From NCBI RefSeq assembly GCF_032918005.1, contig NZ_CP136628.1, forward strand, positions 5,813,501 to 5,877,500: 64,000 nt of DNA, in the 5' to 3' direction. The notes under the pieces are model-generated. The model was not told the origin of the DNA and made no database searches. It saw nothing but the letters and a program-made list of their open reading frames with translations. The translations under genes were made by a program, and so were the position numbers. Shown here piece after piece: positions 19,508 through 25,920 of the stretch. The DNA is from Bradyrhizobium sp. NDS-1. Its GTDB lineage: Bacteria > Pseudomonadota > Alphaproteobacteria > Rhizobiales > Xanthobacteraceae. Within the stretch, counting starts at the first letter, position 1. Every line of letters begins with the position of its first letter.

Positions 19508-19531
19508 CTTCTCCCCGCGTACGGGGAGAAG
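19508..19531. repeat. 24-bp palindrome between narK and bjgb
   Basis: CTTCTCCCCG-CGTA-CGGGGAGAAG, ten-base perfect arms. This core is a common rhizobial intergenic palindrome. Here it sits inside the operon, so its RNA hairpin could alter the ratio of narK to downstream message or protect an mRNA end. Confidence 0.75.
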
Positions 19532-19549
19532 CGAGATTCGTACCAAGTA

Positions 19550-20929
19550 TTAGACCCTTGCTTCGGCAAGGCTTGCCGCCCCTTCACCCTGCGGGCTGCG
19601 ACGCAGGTAGAACCACCAGGTCAGAGCGAGACAGGAGGCGTAGAAGGCGAGATAGATCGCGAGCGCGAGCTGCGGCCCGCCGGTGATGGCGATCGACTTG
19701 CCGAAGCCGGTCGGGATCAGATAGCCGCCGACGGCCCCGATGGCGCCGATGAAGCCGACCGCTGCACCGCTCTCGATGCTCGCCGTCTTGAGCGCCAGCG
19801 CGCGCGCCGTGTCGCCCTTGCCGCGCACCTTGAACAGATTCTCCTCACGGAAGATCGAGGGGATCATGCGATAGGTCGAGCCGTTGCCGATACCGGTCGT
19901 CACGAACAGGATCAGGAACATCGACAGGAAGCCGATGAAATCCTTCTGCCCGACGAAGTAGAGCACGCCGACCGTCGCGCCCGCCATCACGATGAAATTC
20001 CAGAACGTGATGATCGAGCCGCCGATCTTGTCCGCAAGCCAGCCGCCGAGCGGACGCGACAGCGAGCCAACCAGCGGGCCCAGGAATGCGATGGCAATCG
20101 TGACCTGCGGGAACTGGGTCTTGATCAGCAGCGGAAATGCAGCGGAATAGCCGATGAAGGATCCGAACGTGCCGATATAGAGGTATGCCATGATCCAGGT
20201 GTGCTTGCGCTTCACGATCGCTAGCTGGTTCTTCACCGACGATTTCGCCGTGGTGAGATTGTTCATGAAGAACACGGCGCCGAACACCGCGATCGCGATC
20301 GGCAGCACCCACATCAGCCCGGCGTTCTGGAGGAAGATGCCGTCGACCGGCGTTGCCTGGAACAGGTTGAAGACGGCGAGCGTCATCAGGATCGGGGTCA
20401 GGAGCTGTACGCTGGAGACGCCGATATTGCCGCCGGCGGCGTTGAGGCCCAGCGCCCACCCCTTCATCCGGTCGGGGAAGAAGAACGAGATGTTGGTCAT
20501 GCTGGAGGCGAAATTGCCGCCGCCCAGACCCGCGGTCGAGGCGACCAGCAGCATCAGCCAGAACGGCGTATCGGGCTGGCTCACGAAATAGGCAAGCGAC
20601 AGCGTCGGAATGAACAGGATCGCCGCACTGAAGATGGTCCAGTTGCGACCGCCGAAGGTCGTCACAGCGAAAGTGTAGGGAAAGCGCATCAAGGCGCCGA
20701 TTAGGCCTGGCACCGCCACGAGCTGGAACAGCTGGTCGGTGGTGTAGTGGAAGCCTGCCTGCGGCAGCTTGGTGGTGACGATGCTCCAGATCAGCCAGAC
20801 CGAAAAGCCGATATGCTCGGCGACGATCGACCAGATCAGATTGCGTCGCGCGATAGACTTGCCAGTCGCATTCCAGAATGCCTCATCTTCGGGGCGCCAG
20901 TCTGAAATCCAAGTTGGATTCTTCGTCAT
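19550..20929 (-). CDS. narK: NarK-type nitrate/nitrite transporter
   Basis: A 459-aa MFS protein with about 12 predicted membrane helices. Both nitrate-signature regions are present: GGGNFASSMTNISFFFP and GIGNGSTYRMIPSIF. The SRPLGGWLADKIGG loop is the MFS motif A. It could import nitrate or exchange nitrite. Its ATG at 20929 follows AAGGGA. A 135-base leader precedes it, with a hexaloop hairpin at the predicted +1 and a sigma-54-like element. It heads the nitrate assimilation operon. Confidence 0.95.
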   Translation of the reverse strand: MTKNPTWISDWRPEDEAFWNATGKSIARRNLIWSIVAEHIGFSVWLIWSIVTTKLPQAGFHYTTDQLFQLVAVPGLIGALMRFPYTFAVTTFGGRNWTIFSAAILFIPTLSLAYFVSQPDTPFWLMLLVASTAGLGGGNFASSMTNISFFFPDRMKGWALGLNAAGGNIGVSSVQLLTPILMTLAVFNLFQATPVDGIFLQNAGLMWVLPIAIAVFGAVFFMNNLTTAKSSVKNQLAIVKRKHTWIMAYLYIGTFGSFIGYSAAFPLLIKTQFPQVTIAIAFLGPLVGSLSRPLGGWLADKIGGSIITFWNFIVMAGATVGVLYFVGQKDFIGFLSMFLILFVTTGIGNGSTYRMIPSIFREENLFKVRGKGDTARALALKTASIESGAAVGFIGAIGAVGGYLIPTGFGKSIAITGGPQLALAIYLAFYASCLALTWWFYLRRSPQGEGAASLAEARV

Positions 20930-20953
20930 TGAGTATCCCTTCCAGGCTCACCG

Positions 20954-21062
20954 CTGCGTCGTTGCAGGCTCTGCCTCACATGGAGGCGCGCTCCGAGGCT
21001 TCACCCCGGTGGCGAGTTCACGATGCTGATTGATGGTGTTGAGGGACGTCGTCGTTGGCGTC
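20954..21062 (-). promoter_or_regulatory. narK leader with two ANNGNN hexaloop hairpins (ANTAR/NasT-type target)
   Basis: On the minus strand, hairpin P1 (21062-21045) is GACGCC-AACGAC-GACGTC, a 6-bp stem with one C-A mismatch. Hairpin P2 (20967-20954) is CTGC-AACGAC-GCAG. Both loops are six bases with A at 1 and G at 4, the features ANTAR antiterminators recognise. P1 starts within two bases of the predicted +1. The 77-base gap between hairpins is longer than usual, P2 is short, and no T-run terminator was seen. Confidence 0.5.
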
Positions 21063-21074
21063 GCGCAAAGACGT

Positions 21075-21091
21075 TTCAATTTCCGTGCCAA
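21075..21091 (-). promoter_or_regulatory. Sigma-54-like -24/-12 element of narK
   Basis: Minus strand TTGGCACG-GAAA-TTGAA. The -24 half is a perfect TGGCACG; the -12 half has TTGAA instead of TTGCA, losing the usual GC. The nrtA promoter has the same variant. Predicted +1 is about 21064, just before the P1 hairpin. The first T of TGGCACG is 111 bases from the centre of the upstream palindrome. Confidence 0.5.
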
Positions 21092-21171
21092 TTGCGCGCA
21101 TGCTGGAAATCCAGGGATTTCAGCACGTTATTCGTATTGCCAGAATTCGTTGCGAAGCGTTTCCGCTCGCT

Positions 21172-21218
21172 AAATTTGCGATTCGCTCAATCCTTGTGCG
21201 CCGCACAAGGATTGAGCG
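21172..21218. promoter_or_regulatory. Upstream activator-like palindrome of narK
   Basis: A perfect 35-base palindrome (21184-21218): arms CGCTCAATCCTTGTGCG around a single central base. Its core TTGTGCG-N-CGCACAA and the flanking AAATTTGCGATT recur upstream of nrtA (24633-24669) with 35 of 37 bases identical. The position suits an enhancer-binding protein acting with sigma-54. The regulator is unknown; the orientation GTGC..GCAC is opposite to the classical NtrC palindrome. Confidence 0.65.
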
Positions 21219-21264
21219 GGATGTCGATTATTTGGGCGCAAGCATTCTCGCGTTAGCCGTTCGC

Positions 21265-22059
21265 TTACGCGGCCTCGACGAAGCGATGACGCTCGTAGAG
21301 GAATTCGAGCACACGCTGCCGGCACTTCAGATAAGTGGCGTTGGTCGCGAGCTCGAGCCGCCGTCGCGGCCGCGCCAGCGGCACCTCCAGCACCTCGCCG
21401 ATCCGCGCGCTCGGCCCATTGGTCATCATCACGATGCGGTCGGACAACAGCACGGCCTCGTCGACGTCATGGGTGATCATCAAAATGGTGTTGCCGAGCT
21501 TCTGATGCAGCGCCATCACGGAGTCCTGCAGGTGAGCGCGCGTCAGCGCGTCGAGCGCGCCGAAGGGCTCGTCCAGCAGCAGCACCTTCGGCTCCATGGC
21601 CAGCGCCCGCGCAATGCCGACACGCTGCTTCATGCCGCCGGAAATCTCCGAGGGCCGCTTGTCCCGGGCATGGGCCATCTGCACGAGATTGAGATTGTGC
21701 ATCACCCAGGCGTCGCGCTCGGAACGGGACTTGGTCTTGGCGAAGACCTTGTCGACGCCGAGCCTGACGTTCTCGTAGACGGTGAGCCACGGCAGCAGGC
21801 TGTGGTTCTGGAACACCACGGCGCGGTCGGGTCCCGGCGAATTCACCTCGCGGTTCTCCAGCAGTACGCCGCCGGTGGTGGCATTTGTCAGGCCCGCGAT
21901 GATGTTGAGCAGGGTCGACTTGCCGCAACCGGAATGGCCGATGATCGAGACGTACTCGCCCTTCTCGATCGTCAGGTTGATCTCCTTGAGCACCTCGGTG
22001 CTGGCGGCGCCGCGGGTGAAGACCTTGTCGATGTGGTCGAGCTTCAGATAGGCGGTCAT
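21265..22059 (-). CDS. nrtC: Nitrate ABC transporter ATP-binding protein
   Basis: A 264-aa ABC ATPase of the NrtC/SsuB family. Walker A is GHSGCGKST, the signature is SGGMKQRVGIARA, Walker B is VLLLDEPFGALDA, and the switch histidine is in ITHDVDEA. It lacks the C-terminal NrtA-like regulatory domain found in cyanobacterial NrtC. ATG at 22059 follows GAGGAGAG; the longer open frame upstream overlaps nrtB in another frame and is a shadow. It is the last gene of nrtABC. Confidence 0.93.
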   Translation of the reverse strand: MTAYLKLDHIDKVFTRGAASTEVLKEINLTIEKGEYVSIIGHSGCGKSTLLNIIAGLTNATTGGVLLENREVNSPGPDRAVVFQNHSLLPWLTVYENVRLGVDKVFAKTKSRSERDAWVMHNLNLVQMAHARDKRPSEISGGMKQRVGIARALAMEPKVLLLDEPFGALDALTRAHLQDSVMALHQKLGNTILMITHDVDEAVLLSDRIVMMTNGPSARIGEVLEVPLARPRRRLELATNATYLKCRQRVLEFLYERHRFVEAA

Positions 22060-22070
22060 GTGCTCTCTCC

Positions 22071-22967
22071 TCAGTTCTGCGCGGTGCCGCGGGTGACGAC
22101 CTTGCCGAGGCCCGCGATCAGGCGGTCCAGCACGAAGCCGATGATGCCGACATAGAACAGCGCCAGGATGATCTCGCTGATATGCGACGAGTTCCAGGCG
22201 TCCCAGATGAAGAAGCCGATACCGACGCCTCCGATCAGCATTTCCGCGGCGACGATCGCGAGCCAGGACAGGCCGATGCCGATGCGAAGGCCCGTGAAGA
22301 TGTAGGGCGCGGCCGCCGGGATCATGATCTTGGAGAAGAACTCGAGCGGATTGAGCTGCACGACGGCAGCGACGTTGCGGTAGTCCTGCGGGATGTTGCG
22401 GATGCCGACAGCGGTGTTGATGATGATCGGCCAGATCGAGGTGATGAAGATGACAAAGATCGCCGAGGGCTGGCCGTCGCGGAAGGCCGCGAGCGAGAGC
22501 GGCAGCCATGCCAACGGCGGAATGGTGCGCAGCACCTGGAACAGCGGATCGAGCCCGCGCATCGCCCAGACCGATTGCCCCACGAGAACGCCGAGCGCGA
22601 TGCCGGCGATCGCCGAGAGCGAATAGCCAAAGGCGACGCGCTGGAGACTGGCGGACAGATGCCAGAACAGACCCTTGTCGATGCCGCCATGGTCGAAGAA
22701 CGGATCGAGGATCAGCTCCTTGGTGTCAGTGAACACCTTCGACGGCGGCGGCAGAGCCGAGCCGGCTCGGCGGCAGACCAGCTCCCATATAAGCGTAAGC
22801 AGCGCGATCACGACCAGGGGCGGGATCACGCGCACGGCCGTCTCCCGCGCCATGCGCGCGTAAGCTTCCGTGCGCGGGGGGCGCTTCGGCGTCAGCGCGA
22901 CGACCGGCGCGGCGCTGGCCGCAGGCGTCGCAGTTTCAATCTCAATCTTGGCGGCAGTCATGTTCAT
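22071..22967 (-). CDS. nrtB: Nitrate ABC transporter permease
   Basis: A 298-aa inner-membrane permease with about six helices; the coupling-loop region includes AAEMLIGGVGIGFFIWDAWN. The N-terminal 40 residues are Ala/Pro-rich and cytoplasmic. Two ATGs (22967 and 22961) are possible. It lies 60 bases after nrtA and 11 bases before nrtC, so the three genes form one operon. Confidence 0.92.
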   Translation of the reverse strand: MNMTAAKIEIETATPAASAAPVVALTPKRPPRTEAYARMARETAVRVIPPLVVIALLTLIWELVCRRAGSALPPPSKVFTDTKELILDPFFDHGGIDKGLFWHLSASLQRVAFGYSLSAIAGIALGVLVGQSVWAMRGLDPLFQVLRTIPPLAWLPLSLAAFRDGQPSAIFVIFITSIWPIIINTAVGIRNIPQDYRNVAAVVQLNPLEFFSKIMIPAAAPYIFTGLRIGIGLSWLAIVAAEMLIGGVGIGFFIWDAWNSSHISEIILALFYVGIIGFVLDRLIAGLGKVVTRGTAQN

Positions 22968-23027
22968 CGCAATATTTCTCCGGCTGCAAAGGACGACGCG
23001 GCCGCCCGAAGGCGGCCGCTGGCTACA

Positions 23028-24350
23028 TCAGACTTCGACGCGCTTGATCGCGAGCGACTTCAAATAGGCAGCCGGGTTTTCCGGATCGAACACCTTGCCG
23101 TCGAAGAAAGTCTCCTTGCCGCGCGAGGTGGATGTCGGGATCTCAGCGGCCGCGACGCCCAGCGTCTTGGCCGCATCGCGCCACATGTCCTCGCGATTGA
23201 CCTTGGCGATCAGCGCCTTGGTATCGAAACCGGCTTCGTACTTGCCCCAGCGGATGTCCTCGGTGAGGAACCAGAGATCGTGGCTCTGGAAGGGGTAAGA
23301 GGCGAAATCCCGCCAGTACTTCATGATGTGCGGCGAGTTCTCGACCACCTTGCCGGGAATGCCGTAGTCGAACTTTCCGGCAGTGCGGTCGAGCACGTCT
23401 TCGACCGGGCAGTTCATCCACTGCCGCTTGCCCATGATCGCGGCGAGCTCGGCCTTGTTCTCGGCCTTGTCGGCCCATTGCTGGGCTTCCATCACTGCCA
23501 TCAGCAGCGCCTTGGCCGCCTTGGGATATTTGTCGACGAAGGCGGCGCGCATGCCGAAGGATTTCTCGGGATGCTTGTTCCAGAGCTCGCCGGTATTGAT
23601 TGCGGTGTAGCCGATCTTCTGATGGATCAGCTGCAGATTCCAGGGCTCGCCGACGCAGAAGCAGTCCATGGTGCCGACCTTCATGTTGGCCACCATTTGC
23701 GGCGGCGGCACCACGATGGTCTCGATGTCCTTGTCGGGATCGATGCCGCCGGCGGCGAGCCAGTAGCGGATCCAGAGGTCGTGCGTGCCGCCGGGGAAAG
23801 TCATCGCGGCCTTCACGGCCTTGCCCGACGCCTTCTTCTTCTCCAGCGCCGCCTTGAAGGGCGCTGCATCGACGCCGAGCTTGAGGTCGGCATATTCGTT
23901 GGCAACGGAGATGCACTGGCTGTCGAGATTGAGCCGCGCCAGGATGTACATCGGGGTCGGCTGGTTGTTCTGCGTCACCTTGCCCGCCGAGATCAGGTAC
24001 GGCATGGGCGTGAGGATATGGGCGCCGTCGATGCCGTTGCCTTCGGAGCCGAGCACGAGATTGTCGCGCGTCGTGCCCCATGAGGCCTGCTTCTGCACGT
24101 CGGTGTCGGGCATGCCGTATTTGGCAAACAGGCCCTTGTCCTTGGCGACGAAGAGCGGGCCAGCATCGCTCAGCGCGATGAAGCCGAGCTTGGCGCCCTT
24201 GACTTCGGGACCTGCATCCTGGGCGAAGGCGCCGGCGGGGAAATTCAGTTTTGCGGCGGCGAGAAGTGCGGCGGTGGAGCCGGTGGCTTTCAACAATTGA
24301 CGGCGGCTCAGGCCAGTCGATTCCGAGGGCCGGCGGGTGCGCTTGGTCAT
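23028..24350 (-). CDS. nrtA: Nitrate ABC transporter substrate-binding protein
   Basis: A 440-aa NrtA/CmpA-family binding protein. The N-terminus carries a Tat signal (SRRQLLK followed by a hydrophobic stretch and GAFAQDA), so it is exported folded. Nitrate-binding-type blocks include ALSDAGPLFVAKDKGLF and NMKVGTMDCFCVGEPWN. ATG at 24350 follows AAGGAC; ATG at 24371 is an alternative. A leader of about 175 bases with hexaloop hairpins precedes it, behind a sigma-54-like element. First gene of nrtABC. Confidence 0.93.
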   Translation of the reverse strand: MTKRTRRPSESTGLSRRQLLKATGSTAALLAAAKLNFPAGAFAQDAGPEVKGAKLGFIALSDAGPLFVAKDKGLFAKYGMPDTDVQKQASWGTTRDNLVLGSEGNGIDGAHILTPMPYLISAGKVTQNNQPTPMYILARLNLDSQCISVANEYADLKLGVDAAPFKAALEKKKASGKAVKAAMTFPGGTHDLWIRYWLAAGGIDPDKDIETIVVPPPQMVANMKVGTMDCFCVGEPWNLQLIHQKIGYTAINTGELWNKHPEKSFGMRAAFVDKYPKAAKALLMAVMEAQQWADKAENKAELAAIMGKRQWMNCPVEDVLDRTAGKFDYGIPGKVVENSPHIMKYWRDFASYPFQSHDLWFLTEDIRWGKYEAGFDTKALIAKVNREDMWRDAAKTLGVAAAEIPTSTSRGKETFFDGKVFDPENPAAYLKSLAIKRVEV

Positions 24351-24423
24351 AGGCAGTGTCGTCCTTTGCATCGTTGCAGAATTGATTGGCGTCTGTGCAC
24401 ACGAGCAGCCCGTCCGTCCGGCG

Positions 24424-24524
24424 GCGCCATCTTTGGCGCATGCGAACGCACGACGGGGGAGACCCCCGTCTGGTGGCGTCAGCAAATCGGATGAGAAGTC
24501 TCGCGGGACGGCTTCAATGGCGTC
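24424..24524 (-). promoter_or_regulatory. nrtA leader with two ANNGNN hexaloop hairpins (ANTAR/NasT-type target)
   Basis: On the minus strand, P1 (24524-24507) is GACGCC-ATTGAA-GCCGTC with one C-C mismatch at the same stem position as the mismatch in narK P1. P2 (24439-24424) is GCGCC-AAAGAT-GGCGC, a perfect stem. Both loops have A1 and G4. Between them lies GACGGGGG-TCT-CCCCCGTC (24470-24452), a strong GC hairpin without a T-run. P1 starts at the predicted +1. Confidence 0.55.
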
Positions 24525-24535
24525 GACTGGAACTA

Positions 24536-24552
24536 TTCAAGCTTCATGCCAA
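24536..24552 (-). promoter_or_regulatory. Sigma-54-like -24/-12 element of nrtA
   Basis: Minus strand TTGGCATG-AAGC-TTGAA. The spacing is that of sigma-54 promoters; the -12 half is TTGAA as in narK. Predicted +1 is about 24525. The first T of TGGCATG is 111 bases from the centre of the palindrome at 24662. Confidence 0.5.
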
Positions 24553-24632
24553 GCCCGACACCGTGAAAAGGACAAAATTTTCAATGCGTTAAAGAGTTCA
24601 CGCCAGAATGTCGCAGGCCTGCGCCGCATGCG

Positions 24633-24669
24633 AAATTTGCGATTTGCTCAATCCTTGTGCGACGCACAA
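24633..24669. promoter_or_regulatory. Shared activator-like palindrome between nrtA and the nitrite-channel gene
   Basis: AAATTTGCGATT-TGCTCAATCC followed by TTGTGCG-A-CGCACAA, nearly identical to the narK element. The core palindrome is centred at 24662, about midway between two divergent sigma-54-like promoters (111 bases to nrtA, 110 bases to the channel gene). One bound activator could therefore serve both operons. Confidence 0.65.
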
Positions 24670-24771
24670 ATGTTATGCAATAGCTCACGCAAGAGGCCGA
24701 GCGCGTACCAGGATCAGTTCAAGAGATCGCGCATCAGATTGATATCACTGCGTCTTTCCTGCGCCCTCGGC

Positions 24772-24787
24772 CGGCACGCAACTTGCA
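24772..24787 (+). promoter_or_regulatory. Sigma-54 promoter of the FNT-kinase operon
   Basis: CGGCACG-CAAC-TTGCA has the GG and GC dinucleotides at exact sigma-54 spacing, the best match of the three in this island. Predicted +1 is about 24798, where the first leader hairpin begins. Confidence 0.65.
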
Positions 24788-24795
24788 TTTCCTTT

Positions 24796-24880
24796 GGCGT
24801 CAACGAAGACTGCGGCTTGCCGCATTGTTGCAGCCTCTGGCGGCTGCATCCCGGAAGCTCAACTGCTTCGCGGCCTTTTT
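24796..24880 (+). promoter_or_regulatory. Leader of FNT gene: hexaloop hairpins plus intrinsic terminator
   Basis: P1 (24797-24813) is GCGTC-AACGAA-GAC-t-GC with one bulged T. P2 (24819-24834) is GCCGC-ATTGTT-GCAGC with one C-A mismatch. Both loops read ANNGNN. P2 shares its 3' arm with an alternative hairpin, GCAGCC-TCTGGC-GGCTGC (24830-24847), so the two cannot coexist. A terminator follows at 24851-24880. This is the layout expected for ANTAR-controlled antitermination. Confidence 0.55.
24851..24880 (+). terminator. Intrinsic terminator inside the FNT leader
   Basis: CCG-GAAGC-TCAACT-GCTTC-g-CGG, an eight-pair stem with one bulge, followed by CC and five T. It lies about 50 bases after the predicted start of transcription and 140 bases before the coding sequence, a place suited to attenuation. 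Confidence 0.6.
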
Positions 24881-25020
24881 GGTCCTCGTGACGCGATTCC
24901 CAAGGCTTCCAAACTCTCAATAGCTCTCGTGCGCGGCCGGCCAGCCCGCACGGCCCAAGACGTTCAGCCGCGCTCCTGAGGGGCGTGTCGATCTCACTTA
25001 CGAAGCAAAAGGAACCATTG

Positions 25021-25860
25021 ATGTCGTATCTCGCGCCTTCGGAATTCGTCACCAAGATGGTGGATGCAGGCGAGTCCAAGATCTTCATGTCCACCCGGGA
25101 TACCATCATCCGCGCCTACATGGCCGGTGCCATCCTGGCGCTGGCGGCCTGGTTCGCCGTCACCATCACCGTGAACACGGGCCAGCCGCTGGTCGGCGCG
25201 CTGCTGTTTCCGGTCGGCTTCGTCATGCTCTACTTGTTGGGCTTCGACCTCCTGACCGGCGTGTTCGTGCTCTCGCCGCTGGCCCTGATCGACAAGCGCC
25301 CGGGCGTCACCTTCGGCGGCGTGCTGCGCAACTGGGGCCTCGTCTTCGTGGGCAATTTCGCCGGCGCGTTCACCGTGGCCTTCATGATGGCCTTCGTCAC
25401 CACCTTCGGCTTCACCCAGGCGCCCGACAAGGTGGGCGCGGCGATCGGCAACATCGGCGAGGGCCGAACGCTTGGCTACGCCGCCCACGGCGCGGCCGGC
25501 ATGGCGACGCTGTTCCTGCGCGGCATGCTCTGCAACTGGATGGTCTCGACCGGCGTCGTCGGCGCCATGATCTCGACCTCGGTGCCCGGCAAGGTCATTG
25601 CGATGTGGATGCCGATCCTGGTGTTCTTCTACATGGTGTTCGAGCATTCGGTCGTGAACATGTTCCTGTTCCCGTCGGGCATGCTCCTCGGCGCGAAGTT
25701 CTCGATCATGGACTATCTGATCTGGAACGAGATCCCGACCGTGCTCGGCAACCTCGTTGGCGGCCTCGCCTTCACCGGCATGACTCTCTATGCGACGCAC
25801 GTCATGACAAAGCCGAAGCGCCAGATCGACAAGGTCGCGAAGCCCCGCGTTGCGGCCTGA
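25021..25860 (+). CDS. Formate/nitrite transporter family channel (NirC/FocA-like)
   Basis: A 279-aa FNT-family membrane protein with six helices, forming pentameric anion channels for nitrite or formate. Family hallmarks: RNWGLVFVGNFAGA, GMLCNWMVSTG and FEHSVVNMFLFPSG, whose histidine corresponds to the gating His of FocA/NirC. ATG at 25021 is decided by AAAGGAACC just upstream; a GTG at 24985 lacks a site. Its position next to nrtABC and its ANTAR-type leader point to nitrite. It is followed by the phosphatase-kinase gene on the same strand. Confidence 0.9.
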   Translation: MSYLAPSEFVTKMVDAGESKIFMSTRDTIIRAYMAGAILALAAWFAVTITVNTGQPLVGALLFPVGFVMLYLLGFDLLTGVFVLSPLALIDKRPGVTFGGVLRNWGLVFVGNFAGAFTVAFMMAFVTTFGFTQAPDKVGAAIGNIGEGRTLGYAAHGAAGMATLFLRGMLCNWMVSTGVVGAMISTSVPGKVIAMWMPILVFFYMVFEHSVVNMFLFPSGMLLGAKFSIMDYLIWNEIPTVLGNLVGGLAFTGMTLYATHVMTKPKRQIDKVAKPRVAA

Positions 25861-25880
25861 TCGAACACGTCTCGACAGGG

Positions 25881-25907
25881 GAGCCTCGCCCAGCCAGGGT
25901 GAGGCTC
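25881..25907 (+). terminator. Hairpin between FNT and phosphatase-kinase genes
   Basis: GAGCCTCGCC-cagccag-GGTGAGGCTC, ten pairs including one G-T. It is followed by CTCTCTCC rather than a T-run, so partial termination or mRNA processing is more likely than a full stop. It could set a low kinase level relative to the channel. Confidence 0.5.
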
Positions 25908-25920
25908 CTCTCTCCTGGTG

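Noticed and set aside
21184..21218. Reading the narK palindrome as a classical NtrC site or as an intrinsic terminator
   Set aside because: The half-sites are in the opposite order to TGCACC-N5-GGTGCA, there is no T-run, and it lies upstream of the predicted transcription start. Its second copy and fixed distance fit an activator site better.
22182..24083. 633-codon open frame on the plus strand
   Set aside because: It lies antisense to nrtB and nrtA, is rich in Arg, Asp and His with no fold or motif, and results from GC-rich third positions of the real genes.
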